Shown here one piece after another: positions 1 to 6,689 of a stretch of 8,341 nt of DNA (positions are counted from its first letter, which is position 1; each line of letters opens with the position of its first letter). The DNA comes from an uncultured Collinsella sp. (GTDB lineage Bacteria > Actinomycetota > Coriobacteriia > Coriobacteriales > Coriobacteriaceae): positions 1-8,341 of the forward strand of contig CABUXL010000070.1 of the NCBI GenBank assembly GCA_902495525.1, in the 5' to 3' direction. The notes beneath the pieces are model-generated. The model searched no databases and was not told where the DNA came from. It saw nothing but the letters and a program-made list of their open reading frames with translations. Position numbers and translations under genes: made by a program.

Positions 1-1100
1 AACTCGCCCATGGCACGCGCGAAGGCAAGCACCGCGCCGGCGGCAATCGAGGGCCAGCCAAGCGGCATCATAAGCTTGGTGAAGATGCGACGCTCGGACC
101 AGCCCAGGGTTCGCGCCGCATCGAGCATCTGCGTGTCAAGGCTCTCAAAGGCACCGAGCGCCGTGCGGTAGACCAGGGGAAACGACACCACCACGGCAGA
201 TATCACCGCCGCGGGCCAGGTAAAGACGATCGAGACGCCGCGAGCAATAAGCCACCGACCGACCCCGGTCGAGCGGCCAAACAGCATGAGGAGCAGAAAG
301 CCGCAGACCGTGGGCGGCAGCACCATAGGGATGGTAAAGACCGAGTCGAGCAGGCCCTTGATGCGACTCGAGGTACCCATAGTCTTCCACGCGGCGAACA
401 GGCCCAGCGCAAAGGAGATCAGCAGGGCAAGGCCGCTCGTTTTTATGGACACCCAAAACGGGCGATAGTCGATGTCGCACAAAAAGGAGGTCAGAGAGGT
501 CCAGGGCCCCTGCTCATCCCGCAATACGACAGACGATGCTTCTACCATTTGAGCGCTATCAAGCCAACGCGCGCCGCCCTTGGCATCACCCGAGGCTGAT
601 GCAATCACCACATAGCGGTCCCCATCCGCACCGCGCTCGTCAAAGCCATAGGTATACCCGCCGGAATCAAACGTTGTTTCCGCCGTGACATACCAAGGAA
701 GATCCACGTCCCCCAGCTGCGCACCTCCCATGCAGTTTGCGCTGTCGAGCTTACAGACGAGGGCCTTGAGACCCGATACGCACTCGTTGTCCTGCGGATC
801 CAATCCATACTTCTCGACCGCCTTGGGCGATATCCACACCACAACGCGATCGGCAGCAGGCGCCACCACAAGGTCCACGTCCTCGTCAACGGGAAACCGG
901 TAGCCCTCAGGCTGGCCCTCCATGGCACGAGCGGTCCCCTTGGCCAGCCGCTCAAAACCCTCGATCCCATAGGAAAGCCCATGAGCGGTCGCAGCAACCT
1001 GGGCCCCGTCCTCAGCGTCCCCAGCAAACGCAAATCCCGGCACCCAGCAAAGCGCGAAGGTCAAAGCACAGGCGACAAGCATGCGGAATCTATTAAGCAC
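1..1100 (-). CDS. modB: Molybdate ABC transporter permease ModB with secreted N-terminal domain (partial, C-terminus off window)
   Basis: The frame is open from a GTG at 1100 to the left edge (366 codons, no stop), so the C-terminus is missing. GTG is chosen because GGAG (minus strand, 1107-1110) lies 6 nt upstream; an in-frame ATG at 1082 lacks a ribosome site. Residues 1-26 look like a Sec signal peptide (hydrophobic core 8-22, FAFA then GDAED). Residues 27-215 match no domain I recognise and hold four cysteines (107, 116, 123, 208). From about residue 216 the protein is a classical ModB permease: membrane segments near 216-240, 255-275, 288-312 and 349-365, the LPPTVCGF segment (261-268), and the EAA-type cytoplasmic loop DAARTLGWSERRIFTKLMMP (327-346) that contacts the ATPase. 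Family knowledge: ModB forms the channel that takes molybdate (or tungstate) from ModA. The gene lies 68 nt after modA, in the same orientation. An ATPase gene (modC) may follow outside the window. ModB is normally about 220-230 residues, so the extension is the odd part. Confidence 0.88.
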   Translation of the reverse strand, partial: MLNRFRMLVACALTFALCWVPGFAFAGDAEDGAQVAATAHGLSYGIEGFERLAKGTARAMEGQPEGYRFPVDEDVDLVVAPAADRVVVWISPKAVEKYGLDPQDNECVSGLKALVCKLDSANCMGGAQLGDVDLPWYVTAETTFDSGGYTYGFDERGADGDRYVVIASASGDAKGGARWLDSAQMVEASSVVLRDEQGPWTSLTSFLCDIDYRPFWVSIKTSGLALLISFALGLFAAWKTMGTSSRIKGLLDSVFTIPMVLPPTVCGFLLLMLFGRSTGVGRWLIARGVSIVFTWPAAVISAVVVSFPLVYRTALGAFESLDTQMLDAARTLGWSERRIFTKLMMPLGWPSIAAGAVLAFARAMGE

Positions 1101-1106
1101 GAAAAG

Positions 1107-1110
1107 CTCC
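1107..1110 (-). promoter_or_regulatory. Ribosome binding site deciding the GTG start of modB
   Basis: GGAG on the minus strand sits 6 nt before GTG at 1100. No comparable site precedes the in-frame ATG at 1082, and starting there would shorten the basic n-region of the signal peptide. Confidence 0.6.
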
Positions 1111-1168
1111 AAGCGAATACAAGAACGGAGTGAAACACAAAACGATGGAATTATCGCGCCAAGCCGCA

Positions 1169-2044
1169 CTACGCGGAAAGCTCAAAGCCGTACTTGGCCC
1201 AAATCTTCTGAGCCTTCTTGTTGGTCAGACAGAAGTCGATGAACGCCTTGGCTTCGTCGGCGTGCTCGGAGCTCTCGGCAACGGCACCCGGATACACGAT
1301 GGGCTTGTGCGAGTCCTCGGGACACACGAAGGCCTCCTCGATGCCGTCGTAGCGGAAGATATCGGAGCTGTAGACAAATCCAGCCACGCAGTCGCCCGTG
1401 GACACATAGGCGGCGGCGGTACCAACTTTGTCGGCCAGGGCCACCTTGTCGGCGATCTCGGGCGCATACTCGCCGTCGTCGCCCTCGATGCCGGTGTAGA
1501 GGCCCACGGAAGCCAGCGCCTGGTTGGCGTACTTGCCGGCGGGGACGGTCTTGGCGTCGCCGATGGCGATCTTGCCGTCCAGGTTCGCGACGTCGGCGAT
1601 GGCCTCGATCTTGGTGTCGGAGCCCTCGGCGCGAATAATCACGAGGTCGTTGACGAACATGTCCTCACGCGTGTCGGCGTCGACGAGCTCGGCGGTCTCA
1701 GCGTCATCCATGGTACCCTTGGAAGCGGTGATGAGCACGTCGACCGTGGCGCCGGCCTTCATCTGCTCAACGAGGTCGCCGGAGGCCTTAAACTGCGTAT
1801 CGGCAAAGGTGGTGCCGGTCTGGTCGGTGTAGAGCTCCTGGACCTCGGGAAGGGCCTTCTCGAGGGAGTTGGCGGCAAAGACCTGCAGCTCGACGGTTTC
1901 CTTCTTGGAAGAGGCCTTGGCGGAGCCGGCATCGGATCCGGCCGGCTCGGACGTCTTGCTGCCCGAGCAACCGGCAAGACCAAGGCCGGCAGCGGCGACA
2001 GCAGAAAGTGAGACGAATCCGCGGCGAGAAACCAAATCGAACAT
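1169..2044 (-). CDS. modA: Molybdate-binding lipoprotein ModA
   Basis: Solute-binding lipoprotein that captures molybdate/tungstate outside the membrane and delivers it to the ModB permease. The 291-residue product begins MFDLVSRRGFVSLSAV, with an SRRGF twin-arginine-like stretch, followed by lipobox LAGC with acceptor Cys26 and a Ser/Ala/Gly/Lys-rich linker (27-50). Family motifs follow in order: FAANSLEKAL (56-65, anion-binding Ser), SGDLVEQMKAGATVDVLITA (88-107), IAIGDAKTVPAGKYA (159-173), STGDCVAGFVYSSD (215-228) and YPGAVAESSEHADEAKAF (251-268). ATG at 2044 is preferred over an in-frame TTG at 2050, because AAAGGG (2051-2056) is 6 nt from the ATG but abuts the TTG. modB follows 68 nt downstream, so they probably share a transcript. 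A palindrome-rich promoter lies upstream. The family call is secure. Tungstate or another oxyanion as the preferred ligand cannot be excluded from sequence. Confidence 0.95.
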   Translation of the reverse strand: MFDLVSRRGFVSLSAVAAAGLGLAGCSGSKTSEPAGSDAGSAKASSKKETVELQVFAANSLEKALPEVQELYTDQTGTTFADTQFKASGDLVEQMKAGATVDVLITASKGTMDDAETAELVDADTREDMFVNDLVIIRAEGSDTKIEAIADVANLDGKIAIGDAKTVPAGKYANQALASVGLYTGIEGDDGEYAPEIADKVALADKVGTAAAYVSTGDCVAGFVYSSDIFRYDGIEEAFVCPEDSHKPIVYPGAVAESSEHADEAKAFIDFCLTNKKAQKIWAKYGFELSA

Positions 2045-2090
2045 ATTCAACCCTTTCGGACCTTGTGCCCGGGTACCCCACCGCGGGCTT

Positions 2091-2108
2091 TAATCTGCAA
2101 CCAGATTA
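2091..2108. promoter_or_regulatory. Perfect 7-bp inverted repeat overlapping the modA -10 (candidate operator)
   Basis: TAATCTG (2091-2097) and CAGATTA (2102-2108) are exact reverse complements separated by CAAC. The right arm overlaps the TATAAT -10 at 2105-2110, and the repeat spans the expected transcription start. It could be a repressor site or a hairpin at the extreme 5' end of the transcript. Confidence 0.4.
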
Positions 2109-2110
2109 TA
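2105..2110 (-). promoter_or_regulatory. Putative -10 element of the modAB promoter
   Basis: The minus strand reads TATAAT, a perfect -10 hexamer, about 60 nt before the modA ATG. No good TTGACA-like -35 lies 16-18 bp upstream. That position falls beside the palindromes at 2120-2156, which suggests a regulated or activator-dependent promoter. Confidence 0.55.
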
Positions 2111-2119
2111 CTTCTGCGC

Positions 2120-2156
2120 GAATAATGTTAGTGAGAAATTATTCTCGCCAGAGAAT
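2120..2156. promoter_or_regulatory. Cluster of overlapping inverted repeats upstream of modA (candidate molybdate-responsive operator)
   Basis: Three symmetric relations overlap here. GAATAAT (2120-2126) pairs with ATTATTC (2138-2144) across 11 nt. GAGAA (2133-2137) pairs with TTCTC (2142-2146) across ATTA. ATTCTC (2141-2146) pairs with GAGAAT (2151-2156) across GCCA. The last two give alternating GAGAA/TTCTC/GAGAA half-sites, each with a 4-nt gap. The cluster lies just upstream of the modA -10, where a repressor or activator would act. Molybdate genes in other bacteria are controlled by ModE-type palindrome binders, but this sequence does not match the E. coli ModE consensus, so the regulator is unknown. 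Confidence 0.5.
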
Positions 2157-2197
2157 ATAGTTTCGAGTTAGCATGCACCTCGGCGTCGCTTCGGCGG

Positions 2198-2234
2198 AAA
2201 ACAAAGGCGGAGCAGCCGTTTAGGTCGCCCCGCC
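2198..2234 (-). terminator. Rho-independent terminator of the moeA-mogA operon
   Basis: Read on the minus strand, GGCGGGGC (2234-2227) pairs with GCTCCGCC (2213-2206), 8 bp with one G-U, around a 13-nt loop. It is followed by TTTGTTTT (2205-2198). It begins 13 nt after the mog stop codon and separates that operon from the modA promoter. Confidence 0.75.
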
Positions 2235-2247
2235 GCAGGTAAACCGC

Positions 2248-2727
2248 TTAGTTGGTATGTCCGCCGCCCGCTGTCATCTGAGCTGCGTGCTCCAGCTGAT
2301 CTGCTATGGCCTCCCAGCTTTCGCGGGCGGCCTTCGTAGAACCGGGAAAGTTTACGACAAGTGTATGACCTCGTTGCATGCAAATAGCGCGCGAGAGCAT
2401 GGCGCGGCGCGTCTTGGTCATGGAGTATGCGCGAATCGCCTCTGCAATACCCGGCACATCGCGGTCGCAGACGGCACGCGTCGCCTCGGGCGTCACATCG
2501 CGCATCGAAAGCCCCGTACCGCCGCAGGTGAGCACGACGTTGGCGTGGCACTCATCGGCGGCTTCCACAATGGCATCACCGATCTCGCTGGCGTCGTCGC
2601 GCACGACCACATGTGAGGCAACCGTCCAGCCCTGCGCCACGATGAGTTCCTCGAGCGCGGCACCCGCCTCGTCCTGGGCAAGGTCGCGCGTATCCGAGCA
2701 CGTCACGATCGATATCTTCAACTCCAT
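2248..2727 (-). CDS. mog: Molybdopterin adenylyltransferase-type protein, MogA/MoaB family
   Basis: Single-domain MoCF_biosynth protein of 159 residues, a typical family length. By family knowledge, MogA or MoaB adenylylates molybdopterin in the cytoplasm, making the MPT-AMP that MoeA uses for metal insertion. Visible motifs are the N-terminal strand LKISIVTCSDTRD (3-15), TCGGTGLSMRDVTPEAT (67-83, the nucleotide/pterin-binding GGTG-x-x-x-RD-x-TPEA signature), VPGIAEAIR (91-99) and LSRAICMQRGHTLVVNFPGS (111-130). The start at 2727 is fixed by a strong AGGAGG (minus strand, 2734-2739) 6 nt upstream. A longer frame running back to 2820 would overlap moeA and lacks family support. The ribosome site overlaps the moeA stop codon, with only 10 nt between the genes, so translation is probably coupled. 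Sequence alone does not separate MogA from MoaB naming. Confidence 0.93.
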   Translation of the reverse strand: MELKISIVTCSDTRDLAQDEAGAALEELIVAQGWTVASHVVVRDDASEIGDAIVEAADECHANVVLTCGGTGLSMRDVTPEATRAVCDRDVPGIAEAIRAYSMTKTRRAMLSRAICMQRGHTLVVNFPGSTKAARESWEAIADQLEHAAQMTAGGGHTN

Positions 2728-2733
2728 AGCGTT

Positions 2734-2739
2734 CCTCCT
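2734..2739 (-). promoter_or_regulatory. AGGAGG ribosome binding site overlapping the moeA stop
   Basis: A perfect AGGAGG lies 6 nt before the mog ATG and shares bases with the moeA TAG stop (2738-2740). This fixes the mog start and suggests translational coupling of the two enzymes. Confidence 0.8.
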
Positions 2740-4000
2740 ATAGCACCGTTCCCTCAGGCAGGTCGACGCGAACAACGTCCACGACATCTCCCGCCTTGAA
2801 CTCGCACGGCCCTTCGTCAATGCGCAGCAGGCAGTTGGCCCGCTGCATCGTGCCGAGCAGCGCCGAATTCTGCGTCTTGGCCTCGGTCACCAACAGCTCA
2901 CCGGTCTCGGGGTCGCGCAAAACCGTGGCGCGATCGAAGAAGCGGCGATGCTGGCGCTTCTTCACGCCGTGCGTGAGCGTCGCCTGCTGCACAGGACGCG
3001 CACCCTCGGCAAAGCCGCGCATCTTGCGAATCGCCGGGCGGGCGAGCATCTCAAAGCCTACATACGCCGCGGCCGGATTGCCTGAAAGTCCCAGGTAGGG
3101 CTTACCTGCGAGCAAGCCAAACGTGATGGCCTTGCCCGGGCGCATCGAGATGCGGTCAAACAGCACCTCGCCCTCGCGCCGAACGAGCGCCGTCACATAG
3201 TCGTAGTCGCCCGCCGAGGCGCCACCACTCGTAATGACAAAATCGCACTCTCGCGTGGCGCGATGTACCAGCTCGGCAATCGCCTGCTCATCATCGGGCG
3301 CGATGCCATAGAACACGGGCTCGGCGCCGGCATCGAGCGCCTCGGCCATCAGCGCCGAGGAGTTGGAATCGCGAATCTGACCACGCGCCGGTACCTTACT
3401 CGGTGCGACCAGTTCCGTGCCCAGCGAGATGATGCCCACACGCGGGGCAGCGTGCACCTTCACGCTCGCGTATCCGGCGCTCGCCAGCAGACCCGCGCCC
3501 GCCGGAGCCACGACCTCGCCGGCGTGCATCACAACATCGCCGGCATGGGCCTCCTCGGCAGCAGAGCGAACGTTCTCCCCTACCTTGGCCGGCGCCGAAA
3601 AGCGAACGTGCGAGCCCTCGTTGCCGTCACCGTCGAGCACATCGACGATCTCGTACTTCACCACGGCATCGGCACCCTCGGGCACCGGTGCGCCTGTCAT
3701 GATGCGGACCGCCTCGCCCGCACCGATTGCGCCCTCAAACACATGGCCCGCGGCCTCGTGTCCGATAACGTCGAGCGTCACCGGCGCCTCGCCAGATGCC
3801 TGCACCAAGTCCGCCGAGCGCACGGCATATCCGTCCATAGCGCTGTTGGCAAACGGCGAGATATCGATATCGGCCACCGCGTCCTCGGCCAAGGGAAAAC
3901 CAGCCGCCTGCCACACGGGAATCTCGACGAGATCGGTCGGAGCAACGTGCGACAGGACAATCGACTGTGCGTCCTCCAGTGGAATGAGTTTCTCTGCCAT
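2738..4000 (-). CDS. moeA: Molybdopterin molybdenumtransferase MoeA
   Basis: Inserts molybdate into adenylylated molybdopterin, the last common step of Mo-cofactor synthesis, in the cytoplasm. The 420-residue product has the full family length and architecture. The N-terminal domains carry DISPFANSAMDGYAVRSADL (46-65, active-site Asp in MDGYA), RIMTGAPVPEGADAVV (99-114) and GENVRSAAEEAHAGD (141-155). The MoCF_biosynth domain (about 185-325) carries GIISLGTEL (189-197), IRDSNS (209-214), ITSGGASAGDYDYV (256-269) and MRPGKAITFG (286-295). A C-terminal beta domain follows (about 335-420). The glycine-rich loop reads GLSGNPAA (304-311), where GLPGNP is more usual, and PGKA replaces the common PGKP. 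Both changes are mild. ATG at 4000 is preferred over an in-frame GTG at 4006, because AGAGG (4006-4010) is 5 nt from the ATG. mog follows 10 nt downstream. Confidence 0.96.
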   Translation of the reverse strand: MAEKLIPLEDAQSIVLSHVAPTDLVEIPVWQAAGFPLAEDAVADIDISPFANSAMDGYAVRSADLVQASGEAPVTLDVIGHEAAGHVFEGAIGAGEAVRIMTGAPVPEGADAVVKYEIVDVLDGDGNEGSHVRFSAPAKVGENVRSAAEEAHAGDVVMHAGEVVAPAGAGLLASAGYASVKVHAAPRVGIISLGTELVAPSKVPARGQIRDSNSSALMAEALDAGAEPVFYGIAPDDEQAIAELVHRATRECDFVITSGGASAGDYDYVTALVRREGEVLFDRISMRPGKAITFGLLAGKPYLGLSGNPAAAYVGFEMLARPAIRKMRGFAEGARPVQQATLTHGVKKRQHRRFFDRATVLRDPETGELLVTEAKTQNSALLGTMQRANCLLRIDEGPCEFKAGDVVDVVRVDLPEGTVL

Positions 4001-4019
4001 ATGCACCTCTTAATGCCAC

Positions 4020-4038
4020 GGCGCACAACAGGGGCGCC
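4020..4038 (-). other. Small hairpin in the moeA leader
   Basis: GGCGC (4020-4024) and GCGCC (4034-4038) form a 5-bp GC stem around a 9-nt loop, about 20 nt before the moeA start. There is no T-run, so it is not a terminator. I do not recognise it as a riboswitch. Confidence 0.3.
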
Positions 4039-4057
4039 AATTCTTTATGCTTGTCTC

Positions 4058-4063
4058 AGTATA
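4058..4063 (-). promoter_or_regulatory. Putative -10 element for moeA
   Basis: The minus strand reads TATACT, placing a start roughly 50 nt before the moeA ATG. No convincing -35 is visible. The same bases also give a plus-strand TATAAT at 4060-4065, so direction is uncertain. Confidence 0.35.
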
Positions 4064-4175
4064 ATCCCCCAACGCACGACCGCGACTCGGCCTGTACCCG
4101 CAAATACACCTGTCGGTTGCAGGCCGCGAAACAGAATGGAAACCAACCCACCGGCTCGTCGCGTTTACCGCGTTT

Positions 4176-4181
4176 TATAAT
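4176..4181 (+). promoter_or_regulatory. Putative -10 element for the CLC gene
   Basis: TATAAT stands 29 nt before the CLC start codon, giving a short leader that includes the 8-bp palindrome GTTGCAAC (4188-4195). The -35 position is poor. The rest of 4064-4175 shows no RNA gene or recognisable riboswitch. Confidence 0.45.
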
Positions 4182-4210
4182 GCTTGCGTTGCAACCTAAA
4201 AGAGGAACGT

Positions 4211-5632
4211 ATGGCTCATAACGACAAACCCGAAAGCGCAAACAAAGCGCAGGATCATTCCCAGCCGCTCGACGACGGCGGCTTTTTCTCTCTTAATGAC
4301 GTCATCACGGCAGGCAGGCATCAACTTACCCGCTCCGAGCATCTCTTGGCTGCCGACACGCGCCGCAATGCCCGCAACCTACTTGCGAGCGCAAAGTTGC
4401 TCGTACTCGTCGTCATCGTCTCGCTCGCCATGGGCGTTGCCGCTTGGGCGTTTTTGGCCTCGTTGAATATCGCGACCGACTATCGCGAGCACCATGTGTG
4501 GGTCTACGCCTTGCTTCCCGTTGTGGGCGTTGCCACCGCATGGGTGTACAAAAACCACGGTCTTGCCGCCAAGCGTGGCAACAACCTGGTCATCGACTCC
4601 GCCCTGGGCACACGCCTCATCCATATGCGCATGGCCGTCCTCACCTTCGTCTGCTCCACGCTCACGCACCTAACGGGCGGATCGGCCGGTCGCGAGGGAG
4701 CCGCGGTGCAGATTGGCGGCACCATCGCCAGCAACATCTCGAGCCTCGCCCACCTCAAAAAGCATGACCACCACGACCTCATGCTCGCCGGCATCTCGTC
4801 GGCCTTTGGCGCCGTATTCGGCTCGCCCCTTGCCGGAGCTTTCTTTGGCATGGAGATGTGCTTTATCGGCAAGATCGACTACACGGCGGGCATCTACTGC
4901 CTGGTCGCCTCATTTACCGGCTACTTTACATCACTCGCCCTAGGTACCGAGTACGAGGCGAATGTTATCGCCAGCGTTCCAAACATGACACCACGGACGG
5001 TTGTCATCGTTGTTATCAGCGCCATTATCTTCGGTCTGACGGCACGCCTCTTTGCCTGGTCAGTTCGAACCGTCAAGAGCCTGTACGGTCGCTTTATCAC
5101 CAATTACCTTGTTCGCGCACTCATAGGTGCACTCGTGGTTTTGGCCGCCTATGCCCTCCTCGACGCCTGGGACTACGCCGGCCTTTCCACGTGGCTTTCC
5201 GGCGCCGGATTTGCCGGCAACACCACCCTGGCGGACGCAGTCATCAAGTTGGTCGTCACAGCGCTCACCCTGGGCGCCGGCTTCCAAGGCGGCGAGGTCA
5301 CGCCCCTGTTTGGTATCGGTGCGGCGCTCGGCGGCTGGATCGGTTGCCTCGTCGGAATCGATCCCAGCTTTCTGGCAGCGCTGGGCATGCTCGGCGTGTT
5401 CTGCGCCGGCCTTAACGTGCCTATCACCACCTGTATGATGGCCATCGACCTGTTCCACGGCACGGCAGCCGGGTTCTTTGTCATCGTGGCCTTTATCAGC
5501 TACCTAACCGCCGGACACCGCGGCGTGTACCCCGCCCAGCGCATCATCTCGCCCAAGCGCCGTTCGCTTATTGTGGATGAGGGCAGTACGGTAGCGGATG
5601 CTATCGAGCGCCACAACGACCTGATAGAGTAG
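4211..5632 (+). CDS. CLC-family anion channel/antiporter (possible fluoride type)
   Basis: Integral membrane protein of 473 residues with a charged cytoplasmic N-terminus (1-60) and many hydrophobic helices from about 62 to 435. The CLC fold is shown by GGSAGREGAAVQIGGTIAS (156-174), whose Glu162 is the gating or proton-coupling glutamate, by SSAFGAVFGSPLAGAFFGMEM (196-216), by GAGFQGGEVTPLFGIGAALGG (355-375), and by GVFCAGLNVPITTCMMAIDL (395-414). At the place of the canonical GSGIP selectivity loop it reads GNNL (123-126), and GGEVTP replaces the usual GGIFAP. Fluoride/proton CLC antiporters are known to lack the chloride-selective serine, so fluoride export is plausible but unproven. There is no CBS domain. 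ATG at 4211 is preceded by AGAGGA (4201-4206); a TTG-initiated extension from 4184 would lack that site. The lipid kinase gene follows after 87 nt with no terminator seen. Confidence 0.92.
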   Translation: MAHNDKPESANKAQDHSQPLDDGGFFSLNDVITAGRHQLTRSEHLLAADTRRNARNLLASAKLLVLVVIVSLAMGVAAWAFLASLNIATDYREHHVWVYALLPVVGVATAWVYKNHGLAAKRGNNLVIDSALGTRLIHMRMAVLTFVCSTLTHLTGGSAGREGAAVQIGGTIASNISSLAHLKKHDHHDLMLAGISSAFGAVFGSPLAGAFFGMEMCFIGKIDYTAGIYCLVASFTGYFTSLALGTEYEANVIASVPNMTPRTVVIVVISAIIFGLTARLFAWSVRTVKSLYGRFITNYLVRALIGALVVLAAYALLDAWDYAGLSTWLSGAGFAGNTTLADAVIKLVVTALTLGAGFQGGEVTPLFGIGAALGGWIGCLVGIDPSFLAALGMLGVFCAGLNVPITTCMMAIDLFHGTAAGFFVIVAFISYLTAGHRGVYPAQRIISPKRRSLIVDEGSTVADAIERHNDLIE

Positions 5633-5719
5633 ACGTAAGTATTCGACGTGCAGCCACAATCGGGGGCAATTCGACCTGAGCGCGACCGCACCGTCACGTC
5701 ATACGCCGGGAGTCGCCCC

Positions 5720-6682
5720 ATGCACGCAACTGATTTTGGCCGCACGCTCATCATCGCCAACCCAGCCGCCCAGTCGGGTGCGGCGCGCGAAGTTGCCGAG
5801 CGCCTGCAACGCTTTTTGGATATGACCGCGCGCGCATCCCAGTTTGATCTGGTGCTGACCGAGCGCATGGGACACGCCAAGGAGCTGGCCGCACAGGCTC
5901 AGGGCTATCGCACCGTTATCGCCCTTGGCGGCGACGGCGTGATTCACGAGATCGTCAACGGGCTTATGACACAAAAGGAGGACGCCCGCCCCGCTCTTGC
6001 CGTCCTGCCCGTGGGCTCCGGCAACGATTTTGCCCAGACGCTCGGCATCGACGATTTCTCCGGCAAGGATTTTGGCGCGCTGCTCACCTGTGAGCTGCAG
6101 CGTCAGGACATCGGGCGCATTCGCTCGTGGAACCCCGCAAGCGGTAGCGGCGAGGCTTCCGTTGAGTACTACGACCAAACGCTTTCGGTCGGCATCGATG
6201 CCGCCATCGGTCTGGGCACCACCGAGCTGCGCAAAAAGACCGGCTTGACGGGCGCGACGCTCTACACCCTCTCGGGACTTGAGCAGTTTGGCCTGCGCTA
6301 TCGCAACTACCCCATGACGGTCAGCTTTGACGGGGCACCCACCGAGCGCGTGTGGGCGATCATCATGGCAATTCAGCTGGGTCCTACCTATGGCTCGGGC
6401 TATCGCATCTGCCCCGATGCCGACCCCTGCGACGGCGTACTCGACGTCTGCTACGCCTGCGGCCCCGTTCCGCGCGCGGTCGCGCTTCCCATGTTCCTTT
6501 CGGCCAAAGATGGCCACCATACCAAGCTGCCACCGGTTCGTATGCGCCGCTGTCGCCATGCCGAGCTTACCTTTGAGGAGCCCGACTACCCCATCCAGGC
6601 CGACGGCGAGCCCGTTGTCGCCTCGCGCATCGAGGTCGACATCCTCGCCGGCGCCCTTCACGTCTGGCACCCCACCCGCTAG
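5720..6682 (+). CDS. Diacylglycerol kinase-like lipid kinase (DgkB/YegS family)
   Basis: Soluble lipid kinase of 320 residues, near the usual family length of 290-330. By family knowledge it phosphorylates diacylglycerol or a related lipid at the inner face of the membrane, recycling it to phosphatidate. Motifs in order are LIIANPAAQSGAA (10-22), VIALGGDGVIHEIVNGL (66-82, ATP-binding loop), LAVLPVGSGNDFAQTLGI (93-110), PDADPCDGVLDVC (232-244) and the C-terminal QADGEPV (293-299). The ATP loop has Val where GGDGT is the common form. The start is set at ATG 5720 because GGGAG (5708-5712) is 7 nt upstream and the product then begins directly before the NP motif. A GTG at 5648 would add 24 residues unlike the family. 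It is probably co-transcribed with the CLC gene. Substrate cannot be told from sequence. Confidence 0.9.
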   Translation: MHATDFGRTLIIANPAAQSGAAREVAERLQRFLDMTARASQFDLVLTERMGHAKELAAQAQGYRTVIALGGDGVIHEIVNGLMTQKEDARPALAVLPVGSGNDFAQTLGIDDFSGKDFGALLTCELQRQDIGRIRSWNPASGSGEASVEYYDQTLSVGIDAAIGLGTTELRKKTGLTGATLYTLSGLEQFGLRYRNYPMTVSFDGAPTERVWAIIMAIQLGPTYGSGYRICPDADPCDGVLDVCYACGPVPRAVALPMFLSAKDGHHTKLPPVRMRRCRHAELTFEEPDYPIQADGEPVVASRIEVDILAGALHVWHPTR

Positions 6683-6689
6683 ACCCACC

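Noticed and set aside
1130..2011. Plus-strand 293-codon ORF
   Set aside because: It lies antisense across modA, is rich in Gly/Val/Leu from mirrored codon bias, and shows no family motif. modA on the other strand has full motif support.
2045..2110. Moco riboswitch in the modA leader
   Set aside because: The leader is only about 50-55 nt if the -10 call is right, too short for that RNA. GGGTACCC (2071-2078) and the GCCCG/CGGGC pair (2067-2088) are local symmetry only.
3263..4180. Plus-strand 305-codon ORF
   Set aside because: Antisense to moeA, with low-complexity Arg/His-rich content and no ribosome site. It is an artefact of GC-biased codon usage.
4064..4210. Fluoride riboswitch before the CLC gene
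   Set aside because: Expected because of the possible fluoride-type CLC, but I could not find the conserved CTGATG-type core or pseudoknot arrangement by eye.
5699..6688. Minus-strand 329-codon ORF
   Set aside because: Fully antisense to the lipid kinase, which carries four intact motifs. No homology pattern is visible in the antisense product.
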